DNA of 64,000 nt from Nageia nagi (taxonomy: Eukaryota > Pinophyta), in NCBI GenBank assembly GCA_050084985.1, contig JBITNC010000001.1, positions 46,128,001 to 46,192,000 on the forward strand, read 5' to 3'. Under the pieces are notes generated by a model. It was not told where the DNA came from and did not search any database. It saw only the letters and a list, made by a program, of their open reading frames with translations. Position 1 is the stretch's first letter. Each line of letters starts with the position of its first letter. This document shows positions 46,800-57,217 of this stretch, piece after piece. Made by a program: the position numbers and the translations under genes.

Positions 46800-47640
46800 T
46801 TTATGATTTAAAGGTTGTATTTGCACTACCTACAAACTCTTCATGTTTATAGCTAATATGTTAGGAGTTGCATGCTACACCAACAGCTAACTATTCTAGG
46901 TTTTTGAAAACCTACCAGTGAGTGCTTTGATTTTTTTATTAGCTAGGTATGAAATAATAAGTTAAAAAGTTTGCATCAAAATATGATGTTTATAAATGAT
47001 ATAAAGGTGAGACAATGGAAACCCTAGGATTACTTTAGCCTCTGCCCATATAAGAGCAAACCTAGTTAGGTATATCAATAGATTTTATTGAAGGTATTCC
47101 AAAATCATATGTAAAATCCATTATCATGGTCATAGTGGATAAATGTTTTAAGTATACACACTTATTTCCCTTGGAAGAACCATACAAGGATATCAATGTT
47201 GCACAATGTTTTCTCAATGACATGCCCTCTACCATTGTGAGTGATTGGGATCCAAAATTCACCATTAAATTCGATAAATAATTATTTGAAATTTAAGGAA
47301 CTCAACTCAATATGAGCTTAGTTTATCACCCATGGATAAAAGGTCAAATTGAGATTATAACAAATATTTGGAAATATATATTTTCTATTTTGCTTTATCC
47401 TAACCAATACATTTGGTAAAATGGCTTCCTTTAGTTGAATGGTGGTATAATACTTCATGCCATACTTTCATAAGGATGACCCCCCATGGTGGCTTATATA
47501 TCCAACCCTTACCCATGGTCATCTTTTATATCTTAGGCATCACTAATTTCCAAGTGGTGGACACCACCTTAAATAATCAAGAAGACATAATTTGCACCAT
47601 TCAATAAAATATCCAAGTCGCTCAACACGATATGAAATAA
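46800..47640 (+). pseudogene. Chromovirus integrase core remnant
   Basis: The catalytic triad region can be followed: IDFIEGIPKSY (first Asp region, near 47080), VIVDKCFKYTHLFPL, MPSTIVSDWDPKF (second Asp, near 47230), and then the WIKGQIEI segment bearing the Glu (near 47335). An upstream zinc-finger region at 46800-46900 is poorly preserved. The core inserts cDNA into the genome in live elements. It is stopped several times here. Confidence 0.75.
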
Positions 47641-47679
47641 TAAGCTAATCAAAAATGAATCAAAAGAAAGTTCTAGGAA

Positions 47680-48100
47680 GGAGATATGGTTTTTTTATGG
47701 ATTCAACAATACTAATAGATATCTCTCAAGTTAAAAGTTTCTAAAAATTTGGCGTCAATATTTTATGGGCCTTATAAAATACTCCAATGCATTGGGCCTA
47801 TAGCATACAAATTGGTGCTCCTAGCATCGATAAAGATTCTTCCTATTTTTCATGTCTCTTACTTTAAGTAATTCTAAGGCTCTCAAGACATAATTCATAT
47901 TGAACTACCTGAATTCACTAAGGATGGTTCCATAATAGTTGAACTTGAGGCTATTCTAGACTTATGCACATGTTAACTTTGCAATTACACTATTACTAAA
48001 GTTCTTATCTAGTGGTACAGACTAGCTTGTGAGGATGCAACTTAAAAGACACACCATCAACTTCAACAATAATTTTTTAATTTTTAGCTTTGAGGAAAAA
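47680..48100 (+). pseudogene. Integrase C-terminal domain and chromodomain-like tail remnant
   Basis: The GPY-like segment reads ASIFYGPYKILQCIGPIAYKL near 47755-47815, followed by IFHVSYFK (FHVSxLK motif). About 47930-48070 matches the chromodomain-like end of plant gypsy integrases: ELEAILD, then TITKVLI, a stop, and WYRLACEDAT. The stop is a TAG at the position where related elements have Gln before the W. It ends about 40 bases before the polypurine tract. Confidence 0.68.
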
Positions 48101-48104
48101 TCTC

Positions 48105-48123
48105 ACTTTTAATAGGGATGGCA
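48105..48123 (+). other. Degenerate polypurine tract
   Basis: TTAATAGGGATGGCA directly before the 3' LTR. It resembles the AAGGGGGAGG-type tract that primes second-strand synthesis but has been altered by substitutions. Confidence 0.6.
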
Positions 48124-48516
48124 TGTTAGGATCCCATATCCTGACATTTACCTAGATTATAATAGTTAATTAATTAGAATATTGACTTATATTAAATATG
48201 AAGGGGATCAATATATTTGTAAGGAAGATCATTATTGTATATCAAATGATCAATTAGGGTTAGGATAGATATATTATAAATATGTGTGGGATAAGAATAG
48301 TCTTCATCTAAGAAAATATATTGTTTGATTTGTAAGGAGGTAGCCCCCTCAAAGTGACCCATGATTCATTTTTCTATTTAGTAAAGTATATTTTGTTGCT
48401 ATCATGTTCTATTTGGATTCATATTACTTTGTTATTGTAAGTTTGGATTTATATTCAATTCTAATTTCTCTATTAATTAGCTTAAATCCCATTTAGCAAA
48501 TTATAGGTTTCTAACA
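48124..48516 (+). repeat. 3' LTR of the chromovirus, 393 bp
   Basis: TGTTAGGATCCCA ... TTTCTAACA, the partner of 42798-43189. The two LTRs differ at many sites by eye, consistent with an old insertion. Confidence 0.85.
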
Positions 48517-49130
48517 TATATGATTTATAGTTTAGGATTTAGGTTTTAGATTTTACAATTTAGGATTTAGACTTTAGGGTATAGGGTATAATATTTAAGG
48601 TATAAGCATTAATGTTTAATGTTTAGGATTAAATATTATAGGGTTTAGGATTTAGGATTCAAGATATAGGTTTAGGTTAGAAGGTTTAAGGTGTAATATT
48701 TAGGGTTAAGGGTATAAGGTTTAGGGTTTTGGGGTTAAAGTTTAATTTTTAAGGTTTAGGGTATATGATTTATGATTTAAGGTTTGGAGTTTACGATTTA
48801 GGGTTAAGTTTTAATGTTTGGGTTTTAAGATATAGGTTTATGATTTAATGTTTTGGGTTTAGAGCTTAAGATTTAGGGTATAGGGTGTAAGGTATAAATT
48901 TTAAGGTTTAATATTTAGGGTTTAGGATATAGGGTTTAGGGTATAAGTTATAAGGTTTAGGATTTAGTATTTAAGGTTAAGGATTTAAGGTAAGAGTATA
49001 AGGTTTAGGATTTAATTTTTAGGGTTTAGGGTATAAGGATAAGGGATTTAAGTTTTAATATGTAGGGTTTAGGATTTAGGATAAAAGCTTTAGGGTTTAG
49101 GGTTTAAGGTTTAAGGTTTAGAATTAAGGG
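48517..49130. repeat. Telomere-like array, copy 2, right half
   Basis: Begins with the TATAT target duplication (48517-48521) and then resumes the TTTAGGATTTAGGG-type degenerate array. It ends near 49130, where the conserved flank starts. Confidence 0.85.
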
Positions 49131-49600
49131 TTTCTATGGTTATCATTTTTACAACTTTACAAATGTGCATCAAGAAACCTATATGTATAATTACTTTATT
49201 ATGCATTATGATATGTTATCATTTTTTTACAATTTCATAAATTGATTAAATCTTATTAATATGAGTAGTGTGAAGAATTTTTTTTTTTAATTTTCCTAAA
49301 ATGTATACTAGTCAGGTATTAAAATGAGGTAGGTTGGTAAAACTATAAGTTTTTTTTACAACCAATGAGTCATATAATAGTATATTGAAAGTTCATAATT
49401 AGAACTCTATCTCCACTATCGATAATCTAACCCTTATATAACCATCATTGACCCTAGGCACAATATGGTAGATAAGAGGATTCCTAGGGCTAAGTATAAA
49501 CTTGGTGACTAAATGTATCCTTGAAGTGTAATGGGGCATAAGGAATATTGTTAGTTTCCTAGTTCATGGCTTTCCAAGAGTATCAACTCTCAATGAATCC
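49130..49600. repeat. Conserved flank of telomere-like unit, copy 2
   Basis: Counterpart of 20990-21560: AAACCTATATGTATA, AATTGATTAAATCTTATTAATATGAG and GGTAGGTTGGTAAAACTATAAG are shared, then the CTAACCCTTATATAACC and GGTGACTAAATGTA segments. The same order and orientation relative to the array as in copy 1 shows that array plus flank were duplicated together. Confidence 0.75.
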
Positions 49601-49606
49601 AATCCC

Positions 49607-49785
49607 AATCCTTCAAAGATTAATTGTTATTTACATTCTAAGGATTGCACATAGGTTTCATATTAGGTGCATGCATTTCATGTATATTTGTTGTATCTGA
49701 TATAATGTACATATATATTCTTCTTATATTGTAGATCTATTTATTTATTATGTATATTTATATTTTTGATAATTTAGAGTCTACA
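49607..49785 (+). repeat. LTR 3'-end fragment followed by a GGTGAACC-type primer site, copy 1
   Basis: Aligns by eye with 56250-56432 (shared: GGATTG, ACATA, TTCATAT, GGTGCATGCATTTCATGTATATTT, GTAGATCTATTTATT). It ends CTACA, and the next bases, TTTTAGTGAACCTAATG, look like a decayed form of the primer site seen intact in the Tat element at 60483. The upstream part of the LTR is not identifiable. It sits at the edge of the telomere-like unit's flank. Confidence 0.55.
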
Positions 49786-50595
49786 TTTTAGTGAACCTAA
49801 TGTATCTTACAAACCCTAAAATTCTTATTTTAGGGCATCACTTTCTATAAGGAGTCTTGCATTGAAAACCCTAGGTTTTATTTTATTTTTGGTTGAATTA
49901 ATTTTTCTCACATTTAAAAATTTATATTACTTGAAAAAAAATATTATTTTCTTCAAAAATGTCACTATAGAAAAACCTATATTTTGGAGGTCATTTTCTT
50001 TAATTTGGTGGGATCTAGCATTAGAAAACTTTGTCCAAACCATAGATAAATATAATTAAAAAAAATTCTTATTTTTCTAGGTCTAGATTTGCATATTTTG
50101 ATCAATTTTGAAATTGTTTTTGCAAAAAATGTCACATTGAAATATCATAAATTTTGAAAATATTTTGCAACTATTTGGTGACTTATTTCATGATAAAAAC
50201 TTTCCAAAATCATAGGTAATCATAGTAGATAATGTTTTGAGATTAATATTGGCTAACAATTTTCAAATAAATTATTTTTGCATAAAAAATGAATTTTGAA
50301 GGTTATTTTCTTGAATTTTGATAGTTCTAGCCTCATAAAAATTGTTCCACATAATATATATACATGCTAGCAACTCATTTTTAATCTTGCATGGTGTAAA
50401 AGTTCTTATTTTGTCATATTTCGTAAAGTTTTGTGCAAAACTCTAGATCTTGCATTTTAGCATGGATACTACAACTACATGTGGCTTTCTTAAATATTGA
50501 AATATTATAAGTGATTTATTTACACTTTCTATTAAATAATAAATACCTAAGGATATAGATGTGCAAAATAATAATAAAAAAAATCTTATGAAGAA
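49786..50595. other. Leader-like spacer
   Basis: After the decayed primer site comes ACAAACCCTAAAATTCT, resembling the start of the Tat leader (ACTAAAACCCTAAAG at 60520-60534). No recognisable gene. An open stretch at 49862-50059 has no known domain. Confidence 0.4.
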
Positions 50596-51261
50596 ATGAA
50601 TTCATTAAATTCATCCTTAACTACTGCAAATGATGATGATATGCAAAATGATGTATCAAATATAGAAAATCAAGTGCATGATAATGATATTGATAATTAT
50701 AGTGATGATTATGATTATATGGTTGAAATTGATTATGATGCATGTCTAAACCTTGAAGCTATGGATAAGTTTGACATGTATGATATTGAATTTAAAACTT
50801 TTACCTCTCAATATCAACTCAAAAAAATTAAAAAGCATATGTTAGCCAATCCTTCTTTGATGTTAAGTATTTATACTAATTTTTAATTAAAGGAAAAATA
50901 TCATAAATTTCTAAGAAAATAATTAGATACATTATTAGAAGATCCATATGTAAAGAAATATTATACGCAAAATTTTGAGAAAGATGAAATATAAAAGCAA
51001 CAACATAGTCAAAAATCTCAACCTACACTACAACCTAAACCTCAAATTCAAACTCAACCTCAACAATCAAAACTAAAAATATATAGTTTAAAAGTAATAC
51101 CTCAGGGAACCTTAAAATCATAGGATACCCACATTATAGAAAAACCTAAACAAGGTGATCGTCTCATAAAATTTTATCTACCATCAAAGATAGAGAATGA
51201 AAAATCTGATAAACAAAGCATAGAGATAGTTTCAATTAAATTAGATCCAATTGATATTTGA
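50596..51261 (+). pseudogene. Orphan ORF: acidic N-terminus, Gln/Pro-rich middle
   Basis: I do not recognise this protein. The first 96 codons (50596-50886) are open and rich in Asp/Asn/Tyr (MQNDVSNIENQVHDNDIDNY). The same frame then continues through four stops to 51259, with KYHKFLRK, LLEDPYVKKYYTQNF, a Q/P-rich run (PTLQPKPQIQTQPQQ) and KQGDRLIKFYLPSKIENEKS. Persistence of one frame across the stops suggests a single former gene of about 220 codons. It lies 0.8 kb downstream of the LTR-end/primer-site fragment, in the position of a first retrotransposon ORF, but shows no gag signature. Confidence 0.45.
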
Positions 51262-51334
51262 TTATAGGAATATAAAATAAAAAATATTTTTCTTTTGAAA
51301 AGTATAAATTAAGATTGAACTCTTTGATAGGGTT

Positions 51335-51517
51335 TTGCAAATGGGAACATTCAACATATTTAATCAATTAAGACAACTTGAGACTATCAATTTTCTTGAG
51401 AGAGTAACAACTCAAGTTATGGAAAATGCAATGGATAATTTAAATAAAGAAGGTAAAATTATCATGGAAAATGTGCTAAATATGGTGGTGGTTCCAATAA
51501 CCTATATTGTACTTTAA
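51335..51517 (+). pseudogene. Small ORF after the orphan ORF
   Basis: Sixty codons, NIFNQLRQLETINFLERVT followed by an amphipathic Asn/Met-rich tail. It could be a second exon or the continuation of the orphan gene. No domain is recognised, and the frame differs from the preceding ORF. Confidence 0.25.
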
Positions 51518-53077
51518 TTTATAATTATGCATATCATATAGGATGCATTTCATATAGGTTGTATATCTTAAGACAGTCCCTTACATGCATTTGGTTACCA
51601 TGATAGATTTTATCAAGTTTTTAATCATGCTATATTTACATATTCATCTTTTATATCATTTTTTATTGCTTTTTATTTTCTCTTTTTTCATCTTTTCATC
51701 CTCATCATTTCATCAAATCTTTTTCTTTCATCAAATATTTTGCTTATCTTTATCTCTCATCAAGATTCTCAAATTTGCCATGCTAATCAAATATCTCATG
51801 TATAAGGTAGTCTTATATCTACTCATTACATCCCATATTAATTACATTTCAAGAAAAAAATAAAAAAAGAATATAGTCTTAGCCAGGGGCATGATAGAAA
51901 TCATATGATAAAAATCAAAAGGTAAAAATTTAGAATTCAAAATTATAAAGTGAAAAATTACCCATTCTTTAGGCACATAGGTAAGTATAGGTAAAGTATA
52001 TCATCTCAAACATTTCAATATTGGTTATGTTATGATCATGTTTATGATATTAATTACAAAATCTATTATAATTGATAAATTAAGGCCACTATTACTTCTT
52101 TGAATATCTAGTATGAAAAGTGAATAATGAATATACTATTCTTATGATTGTTACTTCAAATAGAATGGATGTTTTAGTGATGAAATATGAAAATTTAAGG
52201 CCATTGTATATTTGAAAATCTAGTATAATATAACAATATTACATTGTATAGACACATGTCAATGGAATATTGAATATTCAAATGGTTATTTTTCAATACG
52301 AATTGAATGGACTCTTTCTTATGAAATGCAATTCTATCATTATTAGGCTATTAGTGATGTGATTAAAGTGAAATTATGGATTCTTTTACATGCTCATATT
52401 GTCATTAAAATTTTAATGAATCAAAAATATTGATATTCTGTTTGTACAATTATTGCATAGACCAAAATCATATAAGGTCAAAAAATTGAAAAATTTATTG
52501 CTTATAAGGAAAATATTATGCTATATGGAGATATGATTTCAATATCTTTATGATACAAAATGTTATTAATTGCATTGAATTGAATATCATTAAAATTTGT
52601 AGATATGATATGACTATTTCCATGCTACTAATGGTGTGTGCTTATTATGAATTTATTATAAATGGGACATGTTATAAAATATTTGAATATCTATTTGAAA
52701 AAATCATTATTTCACAAATATCCACTCAAATGGGATTGTAGAACAAAGTTGTAAAAGACATGATTACCAAATTCTATGAAATTTATGTTGTCAATAGCAT
52801 AGGTTTGCTTTGAAAATTAATGAAATAAAGCAATTCAATGTGATCAAACATACAATGTTGATATGTAAGGCCAATAAATATTTGAATATTTGGTATTTTT
52901 ATAGGAATCAAATGATATTGTTTAATATTATGTTAACAAATATTTTTAAGGCCATGGTCACTCCATGAGTGAAATCTCTTATAAATTATAGGTTACTCTG
53001 ATTTTGAGGCATCAAAGTACCTTATTAGATTGATAATCATGGTTATTCTAAGATTGGGCCATTAAAAAGGACCTCAT
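51518..53077. other. AT-rich DNA without recognised content
   Basis: No gene or clean repeat. The word AAGGCCA(C/A)TA followed by TATTTGAATAT recurs near 52083, 52198 and 52868, suggesting decayed internal repeats about 110-670 bases apart. Presumably remnants of the element whose primer site lies at 49786. Confidence 0.35.
53073..53077. repeat. Target-site duplication (CTCAT), left
   Basis: CTCAT before the left LTR. The matching right-hand bases, 55274-55278, read CTTAT (one difference). Confidence 0.5.
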
Positions 53078-53768
53078 TGATGTAAATTCCTAAAAGAGAC
53101 CAAAATAGATCTCCAAAGTTGATTCACAACACATAAATAAATCAATGGAAGAATAAAATTTACAACAAGAATTCTTTATTCTTCTGAATCTACACTCATT
53201 TCTCAAAAGGATTACAATAAGATTTTATAAATCATCTTTTTATTTCTTTCTAATTTTTTAAAAAACCTAAAATATAGCTTATTCAATACATGCAATTATT
53301 TAAGATTAAAATAGATCTCCAAAATTGATTCACAACACATAAGTAAATCAATGGAAGAATACAATTCATAATAATAATTCTTTATTCTTTTAAATCTACA
53401 CTCATTCCTCAAAAGGATTACAATAAGTTTTTATAAAGCATCTTTTTATTTCTTTCTAATTTTTAAAAAAGCTTAAAATGTAGCTTAGATGAGGCCCAAA
53501 ATGGAGCCATGCATCCATTACTTAATAAATGCAATTATTCTAAAAATAAAACTAAAAGCAAAAGTGAAATTTGGGCTATATGAAAAATGTTTTAGGATTT
53601 TTAATTTTCTCCCTTGAGAGATGTTCCAATATTGTATATTTTTTTTTTCTACATGATTTTAAAAAAATGGGCTCCAAATGATATCGAGATCAAAAGTTAC
53701 ACCCCTTAGAAGTTGGGGTATTATTTAGCTACATAAAGAAAGTGTAACTAGACATTGTAGGTTCATGA
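53078..53768 (-). repeat. Left (3') LTR with internal duplication, 691 bp
   Basis: Longer than its partner (498 bp) because about 200 bases are present twice: 53102-53307 and 53308-53510, both starting AAAATAGATCTCCAAA. The duplication is inside one LTR only, so it arose after insertion or by unequal exchange. Confidence 0.7.
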
Positions 53769-53974
53769 TTCTCCTTTGGTTGAAAAGAACTTATCCCCTA
53801 AGTTTTGTTAATCTAAGAAATTGAGAATACCCAAAAACCCCTTCATTTTAAACTTTCTTCTTTTATAGTTGCTCTTTGCACTCTTCTCTTTGCATCTTGG
53901 ATTCTAAAATCCATTTATGATTCTCCTTCTTTACTAAGATTCTATCTTTTTACATCTTTTCCATCCTTTGAAAA

Positions 53975-54330
53975 AATTATTTTCTAAATCCCATGAAATA
54001 AATCCATCCCTAAAGTAAGTTTCACTCTCATATTCCTCATCAAAAGCTTATTGGTCAATAAACTCATCATACTTTGGAGCATCAAAATTATTATCCATGT
54101 GCTCCACTACTAGTTTTAGAATAACTTCTATTTCTTCTTCTTCCTTGGACTTTATTGCTAAATCAAATAATTTCAACACCTAAGCTAAAATGACATTTTC
54201 ATATCCTACTTCAGTATTTAGTATCTCTTAAAAAACATATCCATATCTATGGCTTCTTCTACTAAATCCATAACTATAGAAAATAATTCTATAGCTTCAT
54301 TTGAATTAACATCTCATATTTGATTTTATT
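53975..54330 (-). pseudogene. Orphan acidic ORF in the non-autonomous element
   Basis: The minus strand is coding-like across this stretch: NSNEAIELFSIVMDLVEEA, then after a one-base shift LNTEVGYENVILA, VLKLFDLAIKSKEEEEIE, MDNNFDAPKYDEFID and AFDEEYESETYFRDGFIS. The two stops inside the second part are TAG and TAA, one substitution from Gln codons. I do not recognise the protein. Glu/Asp-rich and Leu-rich, it may have been a helper or packaging protein, or captured sequence. Earlier parts of the interior (54330-54740) read poorly. Confidence 0.4.
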
Positions 54331-54761
54331 TTGTAGAATCTCCTTTAAGATCCTTATTTTTGGATATCTTCAATGCCTTCTTCCTCTTTAGGCATACTCA
54401 TGATCACCAACTAAAAACTTTTAGCTACATTCATATGCTTCTCTATAAATACATAACTACAAAACCCTTTTCTTTTTCAACCAAGCTTTCCTCTATTAAT
54501 TCCATATTCCTCCCTCTCCATGGGAGTTTTATCTTCTTCATACTTCTAATAGAAGGTGTCAACAAAGCTCTTTTTTTACTCTCCTTAGCCTTAAGTTACT
54601 TAGCCTTGAAGCACAAAAGTTTTTCCTCCACCATGAGACTGCTATATTCAAACTTTATACTCCTTAGAGTCTCTTTTGATTGCAACTATTCATGTTTCTT
54701 TCTTATCTACTTCCCTTCCATGGTGATCCAAATCCAATCTTCTATCCAACAAGATCAATTG

Positions 54762-54773
54762 GCTCTAGTACCA
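54762..54773 (-). other. Decayed primer binding site
   Basis: The minus strand reads TGGTACTAGAGC, two changes from the initiator-Met tRNA site, two bases from the right LTR. Confidence 0.65.
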
Positions 54774-54775
54774 AA

Positions 54776-55273
54776 TGATGTAAATTCTTGCAAGATACTA
54801 AAATAGATCTCCAAAATTGATTCACAACACATAAGTAAATCAATGGAATAATAAAATTCACAACAAGAAGTTTTTATTTTTTTTAATCTACACTCATTCC
54901 TCAAAAGGATTACAATAAGCTTTTATAAAGTATATTTTTCTTTCTTACTAATTTTTTAAAAAATCTTAAAATATAGCTTAGATGAGGCCTAAAATGGAGC
55001 TATGCATTCATTACTCAATACATGCAATTATTTTAAAAATAGAACTTAAATATAGAACTTAAAGTACAAGTGAAATTTGGGTTTTATGGTAAATATTTCA
55101 GGCCTCGTAATTTTCTCCCTTGGGAGATGTTACAATCTTGTAGATTTTTTGATTCTATGTAATTTAGAAAAAAGAGCTCTAAATGATATCAAGATCAAAA
55201 TTTAGACCCTTCAGAAGTTGGGGTATTATTCTACTACATAAAGAAAGTGTAAATGGATATTATAGGTTCATCA
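54776..55273 (-). repeat. Right (5') LTR, 498 bp
   Basis: TGATGTAAATTC on its left edge and GTTCATCA on its right edge, so TG...CA. It matches the left LTR outside the duplicated block with many point differences. Confidence 0.72.
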
Positions 55274-55278
55274 CTTAT

Positions 55279-56249
55279 CAACTTAATATTCATAGAATAT
55301 GATTTGCAACAACATTAGTCTAAATATCATGGTTAAATAGAACTATGAGTCGCATCAACCATAGTGACATAATGGATATCATATTTATTTCATCCTTGCT
55401 CTTTCAATTGATTATTTTTTAGTGGGATGTGATATATGTAGGTATTATAATGTGTTTTTCTTAAAAAGGTGTTGTTTGGGAGAGTAGGTTTTGAATAGAG
55501 ATGCTCTCCTCATATAAGGACTCCAATTTTAGCTTGATTCCCCAAAGAAGCTAAAGCAAAGGGCAATGAAATACCAAATGGGAATAGATGACATATCATA
55601 CTTAGCATATCAATTGAAAAATGGAATTCCACTTTACTATTAAACATTTTCTTCTATTCTCTAAACTTCTTTGAATTACGTAATTTCAATGCTTTTCATT
55701 TGATATCCAAAGAGGGGAAAAATATAGATACCTAAAAATGATTTATTATTTATTTAATAAATCATATTTATTTAATGTAAGATAAAGTTGATATTACAAT
55801 GCAATACCATGTGTTATATTAAATTTTATATCATTTATCATAGTTCATATTTTAAAATATATTGAACATAACAAAGTTTATATTATTGCTAGAGGTCCTT
55901 CACTCCTTTCTATGTCTTTGCAGGATATACATGCTAGTGAAATAGGTTGAACTCCACATATTTGAACTCTTTGATATGAAAATATCTTTGATAGGTGGTT
56001 ATCTTTCACAATCTTCATCATGAAATGGTATCTTTTTATGCCACCTATTATGAGATATTATTATCCTCTAAACTCTAAAACTTTCTATCTTTGGTGCACT
56101 TCATAATTCATCATATTTAGTGATGTTAAGGGTGTGCTTCTTTAAGGCTATCAGTAGCATGCATCTTCTAGATAAAGCATTCCATATTTCAATGGTCGAG
56201 CTATTGATTCATGTACATGAAGATCCACTAAGAACTCACCATAAATTTG
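55279..56249. other. AT-rich spacer without gene
   Basis: No coding sequence or clear repeat. It may be the upstream part of the LTR whose end is at 56432. A candidate promoter-like TATAAGGACTCC lies near 55516-55527. Confidence 0.35.
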
Positions 56250-56449
56250 ATTCCAATCCTTTGGAGATTCATTACTATTTACTTTCAAGGATTGTACATA
56301 TGCTTCATATCAGGTGCATGCATTTCATGTATATTTATTATATTTTATATAGTATACATGTATATTCTTCTTATCTTGTAGATCTATTTATTTTTTATGT
56401 ATATTCATATTTTACACAATTTAGAGTTTACATTTTGGTGAACTCGATG
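56250..56449 (+). repeat. LTR 3'-end fragment and GGTGAACTCGATG primer site, copy 2
   Basis: Counterpart of 49607-49803. The LTR part ends GTTTACA at 56432, and TTTTGGTGAACTCGATG follows, one or two substitutions from the TTTGGTGAACCCGACG site of the Tat element at 60483. It marks a plus-strand element start, but no gag follows before the next insertion at 56821. Confidence 0.6.
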
Positions 56450-56820
56450 TATCCTATAAACCTTAGAATTTTTTATTTATTTATGAAATAGCCCCTTTTT
56501 ATATTAATATAAAAAACTCCTTATAGCAAAAATGTGGGTTTAGTTAACACACCCCATATGGAGTCAAACTAATAGTAGTTAGGAAATATTGAAAAAAACA
56601 TAATGAACCCCTCGAGGTCACCAATAGTACATTGAATCCAAATTTAACATCTTGAGGTCAGAGCTACCAAACCAAGGTCACAAACATCACAAAAGACCCA
56701 TGACTAATAAGAAGAATAATTACATATCATTAAAAGTGGAATTATGAAGGACATTATGCCCATCCATCAAACTACACTCATTCCTAGTTTGCATGCATTA
56801 CTAATTATTATCTAGGATTG
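56450..56820. other. Spacer; left flank of the young chromovirus derivative
   Basis: No gene. The five bases before the LTR at 56821 are GATTG, which should recur after the right LTR if that LTR were complete. It is cut by another insertion, so the duplication cannot be checked in this window. Confidence 0.5.
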
Positions 56821-57179
56821 TGATGTGAATTCAGCTGTAAAAGGAAAATAGAAATTGAAATCCAATCACAGAATATACAGAAGAAATCCGGACCAAATAC
56901 TCTTCTTATTCCTGAATCCACACTACCTTTTTTAGGTCCGTTACAATAGCTCATATAGCCAAGAGAAAACTTGCACTTCCAAAAAATCATGAACCGTCCA
57001 AAAACTAGCACTTACTAAAAATAGAAACTTTCTAAAAATAGAAAAATGAAAACTTTCTAAAAATAGAAATGTCCTCATATCATGTCCAAACTGGATCAAA
57101 ACCCATATCTAGCTCTCCTCAAAATTTCAAGATGATCCGACAGTCGGATCAAAAGTTATGAACATTTGACGGTGCATCA
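56821..57179 (-). repeat. 3' LTR of the chromovirus derivative, 359 bp
   Basis: Plus-strand edges are TGATGTGAATTCAGC and GACGGTGCATCA. A pyrimidine tract TTCTCCTCT follows at once (57180-57188), which is the polypurine tract on the minus strand, so the right boundary is firm. Its first 133 bases equal 59493-59625. Confidence 0.85.
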
Positions 57180-57188
57180 TTCTCCTCT
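57180..57188 (-). other. Polypurine tract
   Basis: AGAGGAGAA on the minus strand, directly before the LTR start TGATGCACC. It primes plus-strand DNA synthesis in the replicating element. Confidence 0.75.
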
Positions 57189-57217
57189 GGTTAAAAGGAA
57201 CTCTGCTCCTGCGAGTT

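Larger units (their letters stand above)
42798..48516 (+). mobile_element. Full-length but dead Ty3/gypsy chromovirus, 5719 bp
   Basis: Both LTRs, a primer site, gag, protease, RT, RNase H, integrase, a chromodomain-like tail, a polypurine tract and a perfect 5-bp target duplication can be placed. Integrase after RNase H and the chromodomain-like end identify a plant chromovirus. Every coding part has stops or frameshifts. It is inserted inside a telomere-like array, so it post-dates that array. Confidence 0.85.
53078..55273 (-). mobile_element. Non-autonomous LTR retrotransposon, ~2.2 kb
   Basis: Two LTRs (53078-53768 and 54776-55273), a decayed primer site next to the right LTR and a pyrimidine tract (PPT on the minus strand, TTCTCCTTT, 53769-53777) next to the left LTR define a minus-strand element. 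The interior is only ~1 kb and encodes no gag, RT or integrase that I can see. LTR landmarks (GAATC-ACACT, TTACAATA, TTCTCC after GTTCATGA) are shared in order with the LTR of the chromovirus derivative at 56821-57179, so the two families are related. Confidence 0.72.

Noticed and set aside
42798-48516. Active retrotransposon
   Set aside because: All domains contain stops, the RT box has lost an Asp, and the LTRs differ at many sites.
51585-51863. 92-codon Phe/Leu/Ser-rich ORF
   Set aside because: T-rich low-complexity sequence (CATCTTTTTCTTTCATC runs) with no domain or homologous copy.
54360-54806. 148-codon plus-strand ORF, hydrophobic
   Set aside because: Lies on the opposite strand of the non-autonomous LTR element and overlaps its primer site and LTR edge. 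No domain. Likely a chance complement of an acidic coding strand.
56120-56491. 123-codon ORF with Tyr/Ile-rich tail
   Set aside because: Overlaps the LTR end and primer-site fragment at 56250-56449, and the paired copy at 49607 has no matching frame.
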